Source: Moanibacter sp964542645 (GTDB lineage: Bacteria > Verrucomicrobiota > Verrucomicrobiia > Opitutales > UBA2987). From it: 64,000 nucleotides of DNA. The translations under genes were made by a program, and so were the position numbers. The stretch lies in the NCBI GenBank assembly GCA_964542645.1, contig CAZIUG010000009.1, positions 1 to 64,000 of the forward strand, read 5' to 3'. Below are positions 27,187-36,018 of this stretch, piece by piece. Position 1 is the stretch's first letter. Each line of letters opens with the position of its first letter. The notes under the pieces were generated by a model, which was not told where the DNA came from, searched no databases, and saw only the letters and a list, made by a program, of their open reading frames with translations.

Positions 27187-28920
27187 CTAGATTAAATTCT
27201 GCGCATCAATCATCCTGACGTAAGCGCCTCCTTGGGAAAGAAGTTGATCATGGGTACCAGTCTCTACAAGCCTGCCCTTTTCTAGGACAAGAAGACGGTC
27301 AGCATTTCGGACTGTAGAAAGTCGATGAGAGATAATCAGAGTAGTTCGGTCTTTTAAAAGACGGGAAATCGCTTCCTGAATGATAAATTCGGTCTCTGAG
27401 TCTACAGATGAAGTCGCCTCATCAAAAATGAGGATAGGTGCATTCTTCAGAAGTGCCCGAGCAATAGAAATACGTTGTTTTTCCCCGCCTGATAGCCTGA
27501 TGCCTCGTTCTCCTATAAGAGTATCGTAACCACCGTCTAGATTACGGATAAATTCATGCGCATTTGCATCTTTAGCTGCACGTTCTACATCCAATCTATT
27601 CGCCTCTGGCCTCCCAAAAATAATATTGTCGTAAACACTACCGTGAAAAAGGAAAACGTCTTGCTCTACTGATGAGATATGGCTCCGGACGAAATCTAAA
27701 GGGAGGGTTCGGATATCGAGGCCACCTAGAAGAACCTTTCCTTTGGTTGGGTCATAGTACCGCGGAAGGAGATTAGAGATTGTAGACTTCCCAGCGCCAG
27801 TATGCCCCACAAGTGCAACTACCTGGCCTTCGTTAATTTCGAAATTTATCCCATCGAGAATGGGGATTCCCTCTTTATAGGAAAATGAGACATCACGGAA
27901 TTTCACCATCCAATGAAATTGGCCACTGGGAATACTGGCATCCGGAGCATCCTGAATATCCGGTTTTAACGCCAGTAATTCAAAGATCCGTTGAGCACTT
28001 ACGCTAGCTTTCTGTAGAACATCGTTAATTGATGCTAACTGCAGAAAAGGTTGGTAGATATGACCCAGATAGACAATGAAAACAAAGAGATCCGCAATTG
28101 ATATCTTTCCCTCAAGAGCAGACCCTCCACCAAACCAAATAACTAGGACAATTCCAATTCCTCCAGTGGCTTCAACTAACCCAGCAGGTATTAGCGAGAT
28201 CTTATTTGCTTCGATTGACGCATCGCGAAAACTTTCACTGTACCTTTCAACACGGTTAGCAGCGGACTTTTCTTGGACAAAGCCTTTTATTACGGAAATC
28301 CCGGATAGGTTATCCGCTATCTGTGATACCAGGTCAGAAAGTCGAGATCGTACATCACGCCAAATAATTCGAACTTGCCTGACATAGCGATAAACCAAAA
28401 TTCCGAGTATAGGGATGGGCAGTAGCGTTATCAGTGCTAATCTAGTATCCAAAAGGAATAGGACTACCATCATCATCGTTGGTATAACAAAGGAAAGAAT
28501 AGTCTCCGGTATACCATGAGCCACAAAATCCTCAATGGCTTCGACATCATTCACGGATCTAGAAATAAGGTTTCCTGTTCTTTCCTCCGCGAAAAAACGG
28601 TGAGGAAGCCGTTGAATATGGCGATAGGTACGGACCATTAATAAATGCAGAACCGTATAGGCAGCTACATGTGAGTACCTTCCGTAGCTATATCGACTAA
28701 AACCTCGAATTAGATAAGTTCCAAGAAGACTAAAAGTGAGGCCGTAAAGCCCAATCCGTGATTCTTGTTCAATTTCTGCTGTAAGAGATAGGATCAGTTC
28801 TCTAATTAGAAGAGGAGGAATAAGATTTGTGCATGCAAAAAAGAACCCGCAGAATACGGAAAAGCATAGAAGTAAACGGCAGCCTGAAAGGATCTGATAG
28901 AATTTGCCGAAAAAGGACAC
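27187..28920 (-). CDS. ABC exporter, fused membrane and ATPase half-transporter (MsbA-like)
   Basis: A 577-residue half-transporter that should act as a homodimer or heterodimer in the inner membrane. The six-helix exporter domain covers about residues 1-315. The ATPase domain has Walker A VGHTGAGKST, signature LSGGEKQR and Walker B ILIFDEATSSVD followed by the ISHRLST switch. Relatives export lipids, lipid A or drugs; no specific substrate is visible. It starts with GTG and lies 8 bp after the amidohydrolase gene, so the two are likely cotranscribed. Confidence 0.88.
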   Translation of the reverse strand: MSFFGKFYQILSGCRLLLCFSVFCGFFFACTNLIPPLLIRELILSLTAEIEQESRIGLYGLTFSLLGTYLIRGFSRYSYGRYSHVAAYTVLHLLMVRTYRHIQRLPHRFFAEERTGNLISRSVNDVEAIEDFVAHGIPETILSFVIPTMMMVVLFLLDTRLALITLLPIPILGILVYRYVRQVRIIWRDVRSRLSDLVSQIADNLSGISVIKGFVQEKSAANRVERYSESFRDASIEANKISLIPAGLVEATGGIGIVLVIWFGGGSALEGKISIADLFVFIVYLGHIYQPFLQLASINDVLQKASVSAQRIFELLALKPDIQDAPDASIPSGQFHWMVKFRDVSFSYKEGIPILDGINFEINEGQVVALVGHTGAGKSTISNLLPRYYDPTKGKVLLGGLDIRTLPLDFVRSHISSVEQDVFLFHGSVYDNIIFGRPEANRLDVERAAKDANAHEFIRNLDGGYDTLIGERGIRLSGGEKQRISIARALLKNAPILIFDEATSSVDSETEFIIQEAISRLLKDRTTLIISHRLSTVRNADRLLVLEKGRLVETGTHDQLLSQGGAYVRMIDAQNLI

Positions 28921-28928
28921 AAAGATTC

Positions 28929-29738
28929 TTATTTAGATGTGTCTAGATCAGGATTTTCCTCAAATCCCCAGACCCGAGCTGCAGTCTTTCCCATGACCCA
29001 CTCAGCATCATCGCCATTGCGGAAGGCTGGGTGATTACAGACTCCGTTCAAGGTATTTCCATAGCCTTCTCGACCTGCACATGGAGGGAAGTCCGATCCC
29101 CACATCATCCTCTTAACTCCAAATGCTTCTTTCGCCATTTCAAATAACGGTGGTATGTTTTCAAATTTGAATTCCGGAGTTAATACGGGAGGTCGCAGGC
29201 AAATCTCTGCTAGTCCGGGAATTTTAATCGCGGTATTTGGATATTTAGCAATCTCAAGCGCTGACGTGTACTCAGAATAAGGCGGGGATTCCATTCCTAC
29301 AAAAGCCAGGTGTTCAATTACAAACTTAGTTTTCGAACACGTTTGGACAATATTTTTAAAGTCTGCTGAACCCAGACGGACGGTATTGCTACGAACGCTT
29401 ACGATAAGCCCAAGTTCTCCGGCCTTTATCCAGAGATCCATGCTCTTGGCATTATTAAATTTTTCAGCTGGGTCGAACCTAACACCCGCAGCGCCCGCTA
29501 CCGCTAGTCGTTCCAAGTCCCCTTCCGGATCCGAGCTTTGTGGATCTATTAATCCGACAACCTTAAAACAACCAGGTCTTTTTGACGCCTCCTCGAATAG
29601 GTACGAGTTATCATATGAGCCCCCATGCTGAATAAGAACTGCTCCGACCACTCCACATCGATTCATCTGGAATTCAAGAATCTCAATTGGTTCAAACCAG
29701 TTCTCCCCCGCGTGGCAATGTGTGTCTATTATAAGCAT
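28929..29738 (-). CDS. Amidohydrolase family 2 protein (lactonase-like)
   Basis: A 269-residue TIM-barrel metal hydrolase. Metal motifs are HCH in IDTHCHAGENW, a His in FVIEHLAFVG and the late Asp in WGSDFPPC. The family includes L-fucono- and L-rhamnono-lactonases and 2-pyrone-4,6-dicarboxylate hydrolases. With the mutarotase and HpcH aldolase nearby, a sugar-lactonase role is a reasonable inference. It is upstream of the ABC exporter. Confidence 0.8.
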   Translation of the reverse strand: MLIIDTHCHAGENWFEPIEILEFQMNRCGVVGAVLIQHGGSYDNSYLFEEASKRPGCFKVVGLIDPQSSDPEGDLERLAVAGAAGVRFDPAEKFNNAKSMDLWIKAGELGLIVSVRSNTVRLGSADFKNIVQTCSKTKFVIEHLAFVGMESPPYSEYTSALEIAKYPNTAIKIPGLAEICLRPPVLTPEFKFENIPPLFEMAKEAFGVKRMMWGSDFPPCAGREGYGNTLNGVCNHPAFRNGDDAEWVMGKTAARVWGFEENPDLDTSK

Positions 29739-30000
29739 CGCTCTCTTGTAGGGGGCTCTTCGTCGTATTGTCGACGAATTTTCTATGTAATTATTTTTTA
29801 ATACCTGTCTAGAAAAGCGTTAGAACTCATCCAACGCAAATACTGCATCTATCCTGTAAATAAAATAAAAGAACCTGATAAAACAGGAAATCTATAAGAC
29901 CACTAAATTAACGATGGCTCCAGTTGGACTAAGGAATTTGTAAACAAAACAATATCTTACCAAGAGCTAAATATTAAAATCGTTTACACCTATAACCAGG

Positions 30001-30021
30001 TCCTGACGGGCCAGGTCAGGA
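30001..30021 (-). terminator. Hairpin at the end of the HpcH aldolase gene
   Basis: TCCTGAC (30001-30007) pairs with GTCAGGA (30015-30021) around a 7-base loop and overlaps the aldolase stop region. Its place suits a terminator for the leftward gene, but a T-run is lacking. The rest of the gap from 29739 to 30015 shows no gene. Confidence 0.4.
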
Positions 30022-30777
30022 ATTAGCCCTGCATATAAATTCCCGCAATCCGTGTGCAAGAACATCTTGGACCGAGCAACATTCAAAGAAACTGCAACCC
30101 ATTTTTTTCAGCTCTAAAACTTCCTCGGCACTCTCTGGAGGAACTCCAACAGCAATGTTGTTTGCCTTAGCAGCATCGATGATCCTCTCTATTGCTTCCA
30201 CGACATTTGGGTGCCGAGTTTGAAATGGGATGCCGAGCGAATTGGAAAGATCACAAGTTCCAATATTAAAGACATCAATTCCATCTACAGCGGCAATTGC
30301 CTCAATGTTTTCAACTGCTTCTCGGTCTTCAATCATTAAAGCAACAACAGTGTTTTCATTTGCATGAGCCACATAATCTTTTGCATCAGTTAAACCAAAT
30401 TTGATTTGCCTTCCTGGTCCCATTCCGCGGCGTCCGATTGGAGAATAGCGTGATGCTTCAACAACTAACCGCGCTTCCTCCACAGTTCTTATGTGTGGAA
30501 CGAGAATCCCGTTGGCCCCAATGTCAAGAGCCCGGCCAATTTCTGCAGAATCAAGTTGTCTTACTCTATAAATCGCAGCGATCTTTCCAACCCGAGCGGC
30601 AAGTATCATAGACTCAACCTCTGTTATTCCAAGCGCGCTATGCTCAGTGTCGAGAAACACGAAGTCAAAACCGGCATAACCGGCTATTTCCACAGCCATA
30701 GGATGGCTTAAACCAACGGCACAACCTAGCAATGATTCTCCGCCCTTAATTCTTTTCCTGAATTCTAGTTGATCCAT
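30016..30777 (-). CDS. HpcH/HpaI-type class II 2-keto acid aldolase
   Basis: Cleaves 2-keto-3-deoxy or 4-hydroxy-2-oxo acids to pyruvate and an aldehyde. In 253 residues the catalytic His H46 (DTEHSALG), R71 (YRVRQLD) and metal ligands E150 (LMIEDRE) and D176 (GTCDLSNSLG) all sit at HpaI-like positions. Close family members are 2-keto-3-deoxy-L-rhamnonate aldolase and HpaI. AAGGAA precedes the ATG at good spacing. Neighbours suggest a sugar-acid substrate. Confidence 0.87.
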   Translation of the reverse strand: MDQLEFRKRIKGGESLLGCAVGLSHPMAVEIAGYAGFDFVFLDTEHSALGITEVESMILAARVGKIAAIYRVRQLDSAEIGRALDIGANGILVPHIRTVEEARLVVEASRYSPIGRRGMGPGRQIKFGLTDAKDYVAHANENTVVALMIEDREAVENIEAIAAVDGIDVFNIGTCDLSNSLGIPFQTRHPNVVEAIERIIDAAKANNIAVGVPPESAEEVLELKKMGCSFFECCSVQDVLAHGLREFICRANS

Positions 30778-31291
30778 GTTTTATTTCCTTTTTTGCCTTA
30801 AAATTTAATGGAAGAAGTCGATGTGTCCATATCTCTTAATAGAGAAAACAGTTTCAGCTGAACTGTTAAGATATTTTACTATATTGCCTATTCCCTACCC
30901 TAGAATATTTAAAAAATAAGCTGAATAATAAATGAGGAGATTTCAGGACTAACATACATTAAAAAATTGTTCCTAGAGCTGTATCATAAAAACAGAGACC
31001 AACAACTCTACGATAAACATATTTATTTCCCTGGTTCGGGTTATATTAATTTTTGTTATCCTAAACCTGGTATTAAATACTGCCGGTCTTTTAAAAAACC
31101 AAATGGTAACTAACTTTTTGTGAGAAACCTCTCAATTTCGGTCGACGTATCTTTTGGATGGAGTCATTGGGATAGTTTTTCAAAATTCAGTATATAAGGT
31201 GAACGATCTGAGCTCATTACGCAAAGCCTGAGAAACAACCTGTTCGGTTGACGGACATGCAAAATGAACCCAAATTGTTGGATTTTAAAAG
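30778..31291. other. Intergenic region before leuS
   Basis: 514 bp, AT-rich, between the leftward aldolase and leuS. No gene or T-box was recognised. Near the leuS end, ACGCAAAGCC at 31219-31228 matches a short core of the cyclic-di-GMP-I riboswitch and can pair outward with AGGT at 31197-31200, but the inner stem and second domain do not fit well. A small CAACC/GGTTG hairpin follows at about 31236-31250. Confidence 0.3.
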
Positions 31292-33895
31292 ATGGCAGTT
31301 AATAGTACAGAATATGATTTCCTTCGGATTGAGAATTATTGGCAGTCCTTTTGGAAGGAAAACGGTACATTTGAGGCGAAAAATTTCCAGGATGGGGAGA
31401 GAGTCTATGTATTAAGTATGTTTCCATATCCCTCTGGGGAAGGATTGCATATTGGACATAGCGAGAATTACACTGCTCCAGACATTTTTACACGTTTTCA
31501 ACGAGCTCGCGGATACAATATCCTTCAACCGATGGGCTGGGATGCCTTTGGTCTTCCGACTGAGCAGTATGCTGTCACTACTGGAATTCATCCACGCAAA
31601 ATTACGGAACGGAACAAGGATCGATTTAGGAGCCAATTAAAACGCCACGGGTTAGCAATAGATTGGGAACGGGAAATTGATACTTCGAAAGAAGAATACT
31701 TTAAGTGGACGCAATGGACCTTTCTACAGATGTTTAAGCATGGACTGGCCTATGTCGCTGACCGTCCTGTGTGGTGGTGTCCTGCACTTGGTACAGTGCA
31801 GGCAAACGAAGAAGTCATAGACGGGCGATCAGTTCGCGGGAATCATCCAGTCGAAAGAAGAAATCTTCGACAGTGGGTTCTCCGAATTACTGCTTATGCG
31901 GAACGGCTAATCAACCAACTGGAAGAATTAGATTGGCCGGCTTCAACGAAGCGCCAACAAAAAGCTTGGATTGGACGTAGTGAAGGGACTGAGATTATTT
32001 TTGAAATTGTTGACTGTCCTGATGAAAAATTGGAGGTGTTCACTACCCGACCGGATACCCTTTTCGGTGCAACGTACATGGTAGTTTCACCCGAGCATCC
32101 ACTTATACCTAAATTAACAAAAATCGAGAATCGGGATGCCGTTAATCGGTATATCCAATTAGCTTCCAAAAAAAGCGATCTGGATCGTACAGATCTTGCG
32201 AAAGAAAAAACTGGAGAGCCTACTGGGAGTTTTGCTCTTAATCCGCTTAGCGGTAAAAGAATTCCAATATGGATTGCCGACTACGTACTGATGACATACG
32301 GAACCGGAGCAATAATGGCGGTTCCCGCTCATGATGAAAGGGATTTCGAATTCGCTGAAAAGTATCGCCTTCCCCTTGTTCAGGTAATAACTAAAAACGA
32401 CCCCACTATAGGGGGGGCTGAAGAATCTTCGCCATATATTGGTGCCGGGAAAATGATTAATTCGGGTATCTATAACGGTATGCAGTCTAATGTAGCATTA
32501 GACAAAATCATTGGTGATTTAAAGGATTCTGGGAAGGGTAAAAGGACCATTAATTACAAGTTGAGGGACTGGCTTTTCTCTAGGCAACGCTATTGGGGTG
32601 AACCTTTCCCTATAGTTTGGATTAAGGAGGAAGACTATTTTAAAGCGATTCGGTTCGAGAATTCTAATGTGGCAAGCTACTTGCCTAAGGAACCTGTATA
32701 CTTTGAGGAAAATGGTTTTCGTCGTTACGCTATGCCTATTTCACCTACAGAACTTCCTCTGAATCTTCCAGAGATTGAGGTAATTGAACCATCGGGTAGT
32801 GAGGAAAGTCCGTTGGCAAATGTCTCCGATTGGGTAAATGTTTATTACAATATTCTTACCGGAGAAACTCGTCAGGTTTCTGATTCTTTGGGGGATCTAG
32901 AAAGAGACGATTGGGTTATTGCTAGGCGGGAAACTAATACAATGCCACAATGGGCCGGTTCATGTTGGTATCATTTGAGATATATCGATCCAAATAATGC
33001 TACGACGCTAGTTGATTCTGATTTAGACCGTTACTGGGGCGGAGGCCCCGATTACTACATTGGAGGTGCTGAGCACGCTGTTCTCCACTTGTTATATGCT
33101 CGGTTCTGGCAAATGTTTCTTCATGATATCGGAATTGTCTCAAAACCCGAGCCTTACAAGCGGCTCATACATCAAGGAATGATTCTTGGAGAAGACGGTT
33201 CAAAAATGTCTAAAAGTATTGGGAATGTGGTTAATCCAGATGAGGTCATTGATCTTTTTGGAGCTGATGCCATGCGTCTTTATTTAATGTTCATGGGGCC
33301 ACTCCAGGATTCCAAACCATGGAGCACACAGGGTGTCGAAGGAATATCTCGGTTTCTTCGTCGAGTCTGGAGGATTTACTTCGACAGAAAGGGAAAAATT
33401 TCATCAAAGATTCAAGCAGACTGCGATGATTCAGAAACAGATCGTCTCTTGCACGCGACGATTAAGAAGGTAACTTCTGATATTTCTGATTTTCACTTCA
33501 ACACTGCCGTCTCTCAGTTGATGATATTCGCAAATCATCTTCAGAAAGCTACCTCTATTTCTAAAGACACTGCCACTCGGTTTTGTCAAATTCTCGCACC
33601 TTTCGCACCCCATTTTGCGGAAGAGGTTTGGGAGCGGTTAGGAGAAAAATGCTCAATTATAGATCACCCATGGCCAAAGTTTGATGAACAAAAACTTGTT
33701 CAGGAAGAGGTGGTAATAGTATTCCAGGTGAACGGGAAGTTTAGGGGAGATTCTAAGGTGTCGATAGACACCCAGAAGGATCAAGTTTTTGATGTTGCAA
33801 AGAAACATCCAAGGGTAAGTCCCCACCTTTTAGGCAAACAGATCCAGAAGGTTATTTACGTACCCGGAAAGATTCTCAACATCGTCACTTCTTGA
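31292..33895 (+). CDS. leuS: Leucyl-tRNA synthetase
   Basis: Class I aminoacyl-tRNA synthetase, 867 residues. The HIGH motif appears as GLHIGHSENY, the Cys/Trp zinc-region start as PMGWDAFGLPTEQ, the CP1 editing domain in the middle with the MAVPAHDERD block, and KMSKS as DGSKMSKSIGN near residue 638. The anticodon domain ends in the bacterial C-terminal extension. Its stop overlaps the lpxI start (TTGA at 33892-33895), so the two are translationally coupled. Confidence 0.96.
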   Translation: MAVNSTEYDFLRIENYWQSFWKENGTFEAKNFQDGERVYVLSMFPYPSGEGLHIGHSENYTAPDIFTRFQRARGYNILQPMGWDAFGLPTEQYAVTTGIHPRKITERNKDRFRSQLKRHGLAIDWEREIDTSKEEYFKWTQWTFLQMFKHGLAYVADRPVWWCPALGTVQANEEVIDGRSVRGNHPVERRNLRQWVLRITAYAERLINQLEELDWPASTKRQQKAWIGRSEGTEIIFEIVDCPDEKLEVFTTRPDTLFGATYMVVSPEHPLIPKLTKIENRDAVNRYIQLASKKSDLDRTDLAKEKTGEPTGSFALNPLSGKRIPIWIADYVLMTYGTGAIMAVPAHDERDFEFAEKYRLPLVQVITKNDPTIGGAEESSPYIGAGKMINSGIYNGMQSNVALDKIIGDLKDSGKGKRTINYKLRDWLFSRQRYWGEPFPIVWIKEEDYFKAIRFENSNVASYLPKEPVYFEENGFRRYAMPISPTELPLNLPEIEVIEPSGSEESPLANVSDWVNVYYNILTGETRQVSDSLGDLERDDWVIARRETNTMPQWAGSCWYHLRYIDPNNATTLVDSDLDRYWGGGPDYYIGGAEHAVLHLLYARFWQMFLHDIGIVSKPEPYKRLIHQGMILGEDGSKMSKSIGNVVNPDEVIDLFGADAMRLYLMFMGPLQDSKPWSTQGVEGISRFLRRVWRIYFDRKGKISSKIQADCDDSETDRLLHATIKKVTSDISDFHFNTAVSQLMIFANHLQKATSISKDTATRFCQILAPFAPHFAEEVWERLGEKCSIIDHPWPKFDEQKLVQEEVVIVFQVNGKFRGDSKVSIDTQKDQVFDVAKKHPRVSPHLLGKQIQKVIYVPGKILNIVTS

Positions 33896-34740
33896 ATTTG
33901 CTTTCAAAATTTCTTCCCCCTGCGTTTGATCGGCGACGGGCAATTGCGATTATAGCCGGAAAGGACATTTATCCTCGTCTCACATTTGAGTCTATCCAAA
34001 GCCATGGTATAAAGATCTTCCTTATAGGGTTTGAGGGCGAAACCTCTCCCGACTTAATCTCTAGGTTTCCGCCGGATAGGGTGGAAATAATCAAAGTTGG
34101 TCAATTGGGACGTCTAATCCGCTTAATACGAAGGACTCAGGTAGGATATGCAATCATGGTTGGGCAAATTACCCCCCGTCGCCTATTCCGAGGACTGCAC
34201 CCGGATCTTAAAGCTCTTAAGATCCTTAAAAATCTCAAACAAACAAATGCTCACAGTCTGTTTGGAGCTATCTCTAGAGAGATTGAAAATGAGGGAGTGA
34301 CAATTTTAGATGCAAGGGCTTTCCTCGACCAAGAAATTACAGAAAAAGGTGTGATGGTAGGCCGTCTTCCCATCCTGATAGAAGATCACATCACCCATGG
34401 TATCCAAATTGCAAAAAAATGTAGCCACATGAATATTGGCCAGGGGATAGTAATTAGAAAGGGAACTATCATGGCTGTGGAGGCATTTGAAGGAACCGAT
34501 GAAATGCTCCATAGGGTCGGAAATTTCAAAACTGACAAGTTGGTTTTTATTAAGACGTCCCGCCCTAGCCAGGACTTTCGGTTTGATGTTCCCGTTTTTG
34601 GGTTAAACACCCTTCAAGTCATGCACTCATCAAAGATCGAGGTTGCCTGTCTTGAAGCCGGGAAAACCATTATTCTTGAAAAATCTAAAGTTCTAGATTG
34701 CGCGTCGAAATGGGGAATTTGCCTTTACGGTTTCTCTTAA
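33892..34740 (+). CDS. lpxI: UDP-2,3-diacylglucosamine pyrophosphatase LpxI
   Basis: Hydrolyses UDP-2,3-diacylglucosamine to lipid X in lipid A synthesis, replacing LpxH. The 282-residue protein has the N-terminal IAIIAGKDIYPR segment, the HSLFGAISREIE region and the C-terminal catalytic block VEAFEGTDEMLHRVG with the conserved Asp. A TTG start is needed: TTG 33892 overlaps the leuS stop, and a second TTG at 33898 is possible. It supports an outer membrane with lipid A. Confidence 0.88.
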   Translation: MNLLSKFLPPAFDRRRAIAIIAGKDIYPRLTFESIQSHGIKIFLIGFEGETSPDLISRFPPDRVEIIKVGQLGRLIRLIRRTQVGYAIMVGQITPRRLFRGLHPDLKALKILKNLKQTNAHSLFGAISREIENEGVTILDARAFLDQEITEKGVMVGRLPILIEDHITHGIQIAKKCSHMNIGQGIVIRKGTIMAVEAFEGTDEMLHRVGNFKTDKLVFIKTSRPSQDFRFDVPVFGLNTLQVMHSSKIEVACLEAGKTIILEKSKVLDCASKWGICLYGFS

Positions 34741-34746
34741 AAAAAG

Positions 34747-34770
34747 GAAGCCGAGCTAAAGCTCGGCTTC
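34747..34770. terminator. Strong hairpin after lpxI
   Basis: GAAGCCGAGC (34747-34756) pairs perfectly with GCTCGGCTTC (34761-34770) around TAAA, a few bases after the lpxI stop. On the minus strand it is followed by a T-run, so it is an ideal intrinsic terminator for leftward transcription and a likely stop for lpxI too. A second 7-bp hairpin (TTTACCT/AGGTAAA) lies at 34808-34826. Confidence 0.75.
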
Positions 34771-35100
34771 TAATTCCCGCCTGCGCCGGAGAAATTAAAT
34801 TACTCTATTTACCTCTTTTAGGTAAAGGTGGGTGCCTTCTGAAAGGGATCTGCCTTCCGGTATGCGGCATGACATCCGCCTCTCAGATCTAGCTCCCTAC
34901 ATGAAATAACAGGATTAGAGTGTATTATTAATCCTTCGTACACTGCAGGAAGCGAATTTAATTACTTTAACAAGACATGAAGTCAATTGTTAACCGGGAT
35001 ATTTAGTAGGGATTGAAAGTAATTGAAATAACATAATAATTGCCTGGACTATTAAACAAGCCTGTTGAACTAAGGAAAATACCCTGTCCAAATAAACGTA
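34771..35100. other. Non-coding stretch with a REP-like fragment
   Basis: At 34771-34790 the sequence after the hairpin resembles the common bacterial intergenic repeat ATTCCCGCCTGCGCGGG, but imperfectly. Near 34860-34880 there are further GC-rich remnants (TATGCGGCATGACATCCGCC). No second copy was seen in the window. Nothing else is recognisable before the small membrane protein gene. Confidence 0.3.
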
Positions 35101-35226
35101 ATGAATTTCGATAAAGGCTCTCCTGTCAAAGATCAGAATCCGAAGCCCTGGCCCATGATCTGGATCGTCATTGCTATCCTTTCTTATATACTCTTTCAGA
35201 TGGTTTATATCCTGTGGAAGGATTAA
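35101..35226 (+). CDS. Small single-pass membrane protein, 41 residues
   Basis: An ATG frame of 42 codons with a clear small-membrane-protein layout. It has a polar N-terminus (MNFDKGSPVKDQNPKPW), then one hydrophobic helix (PMIWIVIAILSYILFQMVYI) and a short positive/negative end (LWKD). No family was recognised. There is no close Shine-Dalgarno sequence; AAGGAAA lies 24 bp upstream. It converges on the flavin reductase gene. The sharply bounded helix argues against chance, but expression is unproven. Confidence 0.6.
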   Translation: MNFDKGSPVKDQNPKPWPMIWIVIAILSYILFQMVYILWKD

Positions 35227-35281
35227 CATACCATCACGTTTGAATATCGGAATAGGCCAATGCCTTTAAACTTAGGACTGT

Positions 35282-35776
35282 CTATTGATCATCAATAGGG
35301 CGGATGCCGCGGTATTTTCCACCGAAATAGAGGAGAGGCCTATCTCCTTGTGTTGCATATATCCCTACTACTCGACCAAGAATAACTAGATGATCTCCGC
35401 CATTTATTTTATTAAAAGGCACACACTCAAATACCGCTAAATTTGGTTTTAGAATCAAATTCTTACGAGAACTAATTTCGAAACCAACATTCTTCCATTG
35501 ATCCTCTTCACCATGGGCAAAAGTTTGTGAAATCTGACGTTGATTTGAGTCCAAAACATTTACTGCAAAATTCTCAACTGAAGATAAGGCCTCGAAGTTG
35601 TGATAGGTTTTTGCTAAAGAATAAAGTATCAACGGTGGTTCTAGAGAAACAGAACTAAATGAGTTTATCGTAATACCGATCTTCTCATTTCCCCCAACCA
35701 TCGCAGTTACAACTGTAACGCCCGTTGCATATTTTCCTAGTGCGTCCCTAAACTCCCGTGTAGTAAACTTATCCAT
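35282..35776 (-). CDS. Flavin reductase family protein
   Basis: A 164-residue FMN-binding split-barrel protein reducing flavin with NAD(P)H, usually for a partner monooxygenase. The motifs are FRDALGKYATGVTVVT at the start, GITINSFSSVSLEPPLIL with the FMN-phosphate Ser/Thr, and the late NGGDHLVILGRV. No flavin monooxygenase is adjacent, so the partner is unknown. It is a single-gene unit, divergent from the transporter genes. Confidence 0.88.
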   Translation of the reverse strand: MDKFTTREFRDALGKYATGVTVVTAMVGGNEKIGITINSFSSVSLEPPLILYSLAKTYHNFEALSSVENFAVNVLDSNQRQISQTFAHGEEDQWKNVGFEISSRKNLILKPNLAVFECVPFNKINGGDHLVILGRVVGIYATQGDRPLLYFGGKYRGIRPIDDQ

Positions 35777-36018
35777 CTACAACCAATAATTGATCTAATC
35801 TCCCAGAACTTTCTATAGGTGTCAATTTAACAGCGATTTGTTGGCCCAAGATAATCATCTCTAATAGCTTTATTCTGTAAATAAACTTATACCACAAAGG
35901 CCAAAATAGCATTCTTTGCCATCTTTGGATTTTGACTAGCTTTTGTTTCGAAGTGACCGTTCAAGACCTTTGTTACTTTAAAGTTGTCCCACTTCTTTTC
36001 GCTTCATCTAATTGAGAA

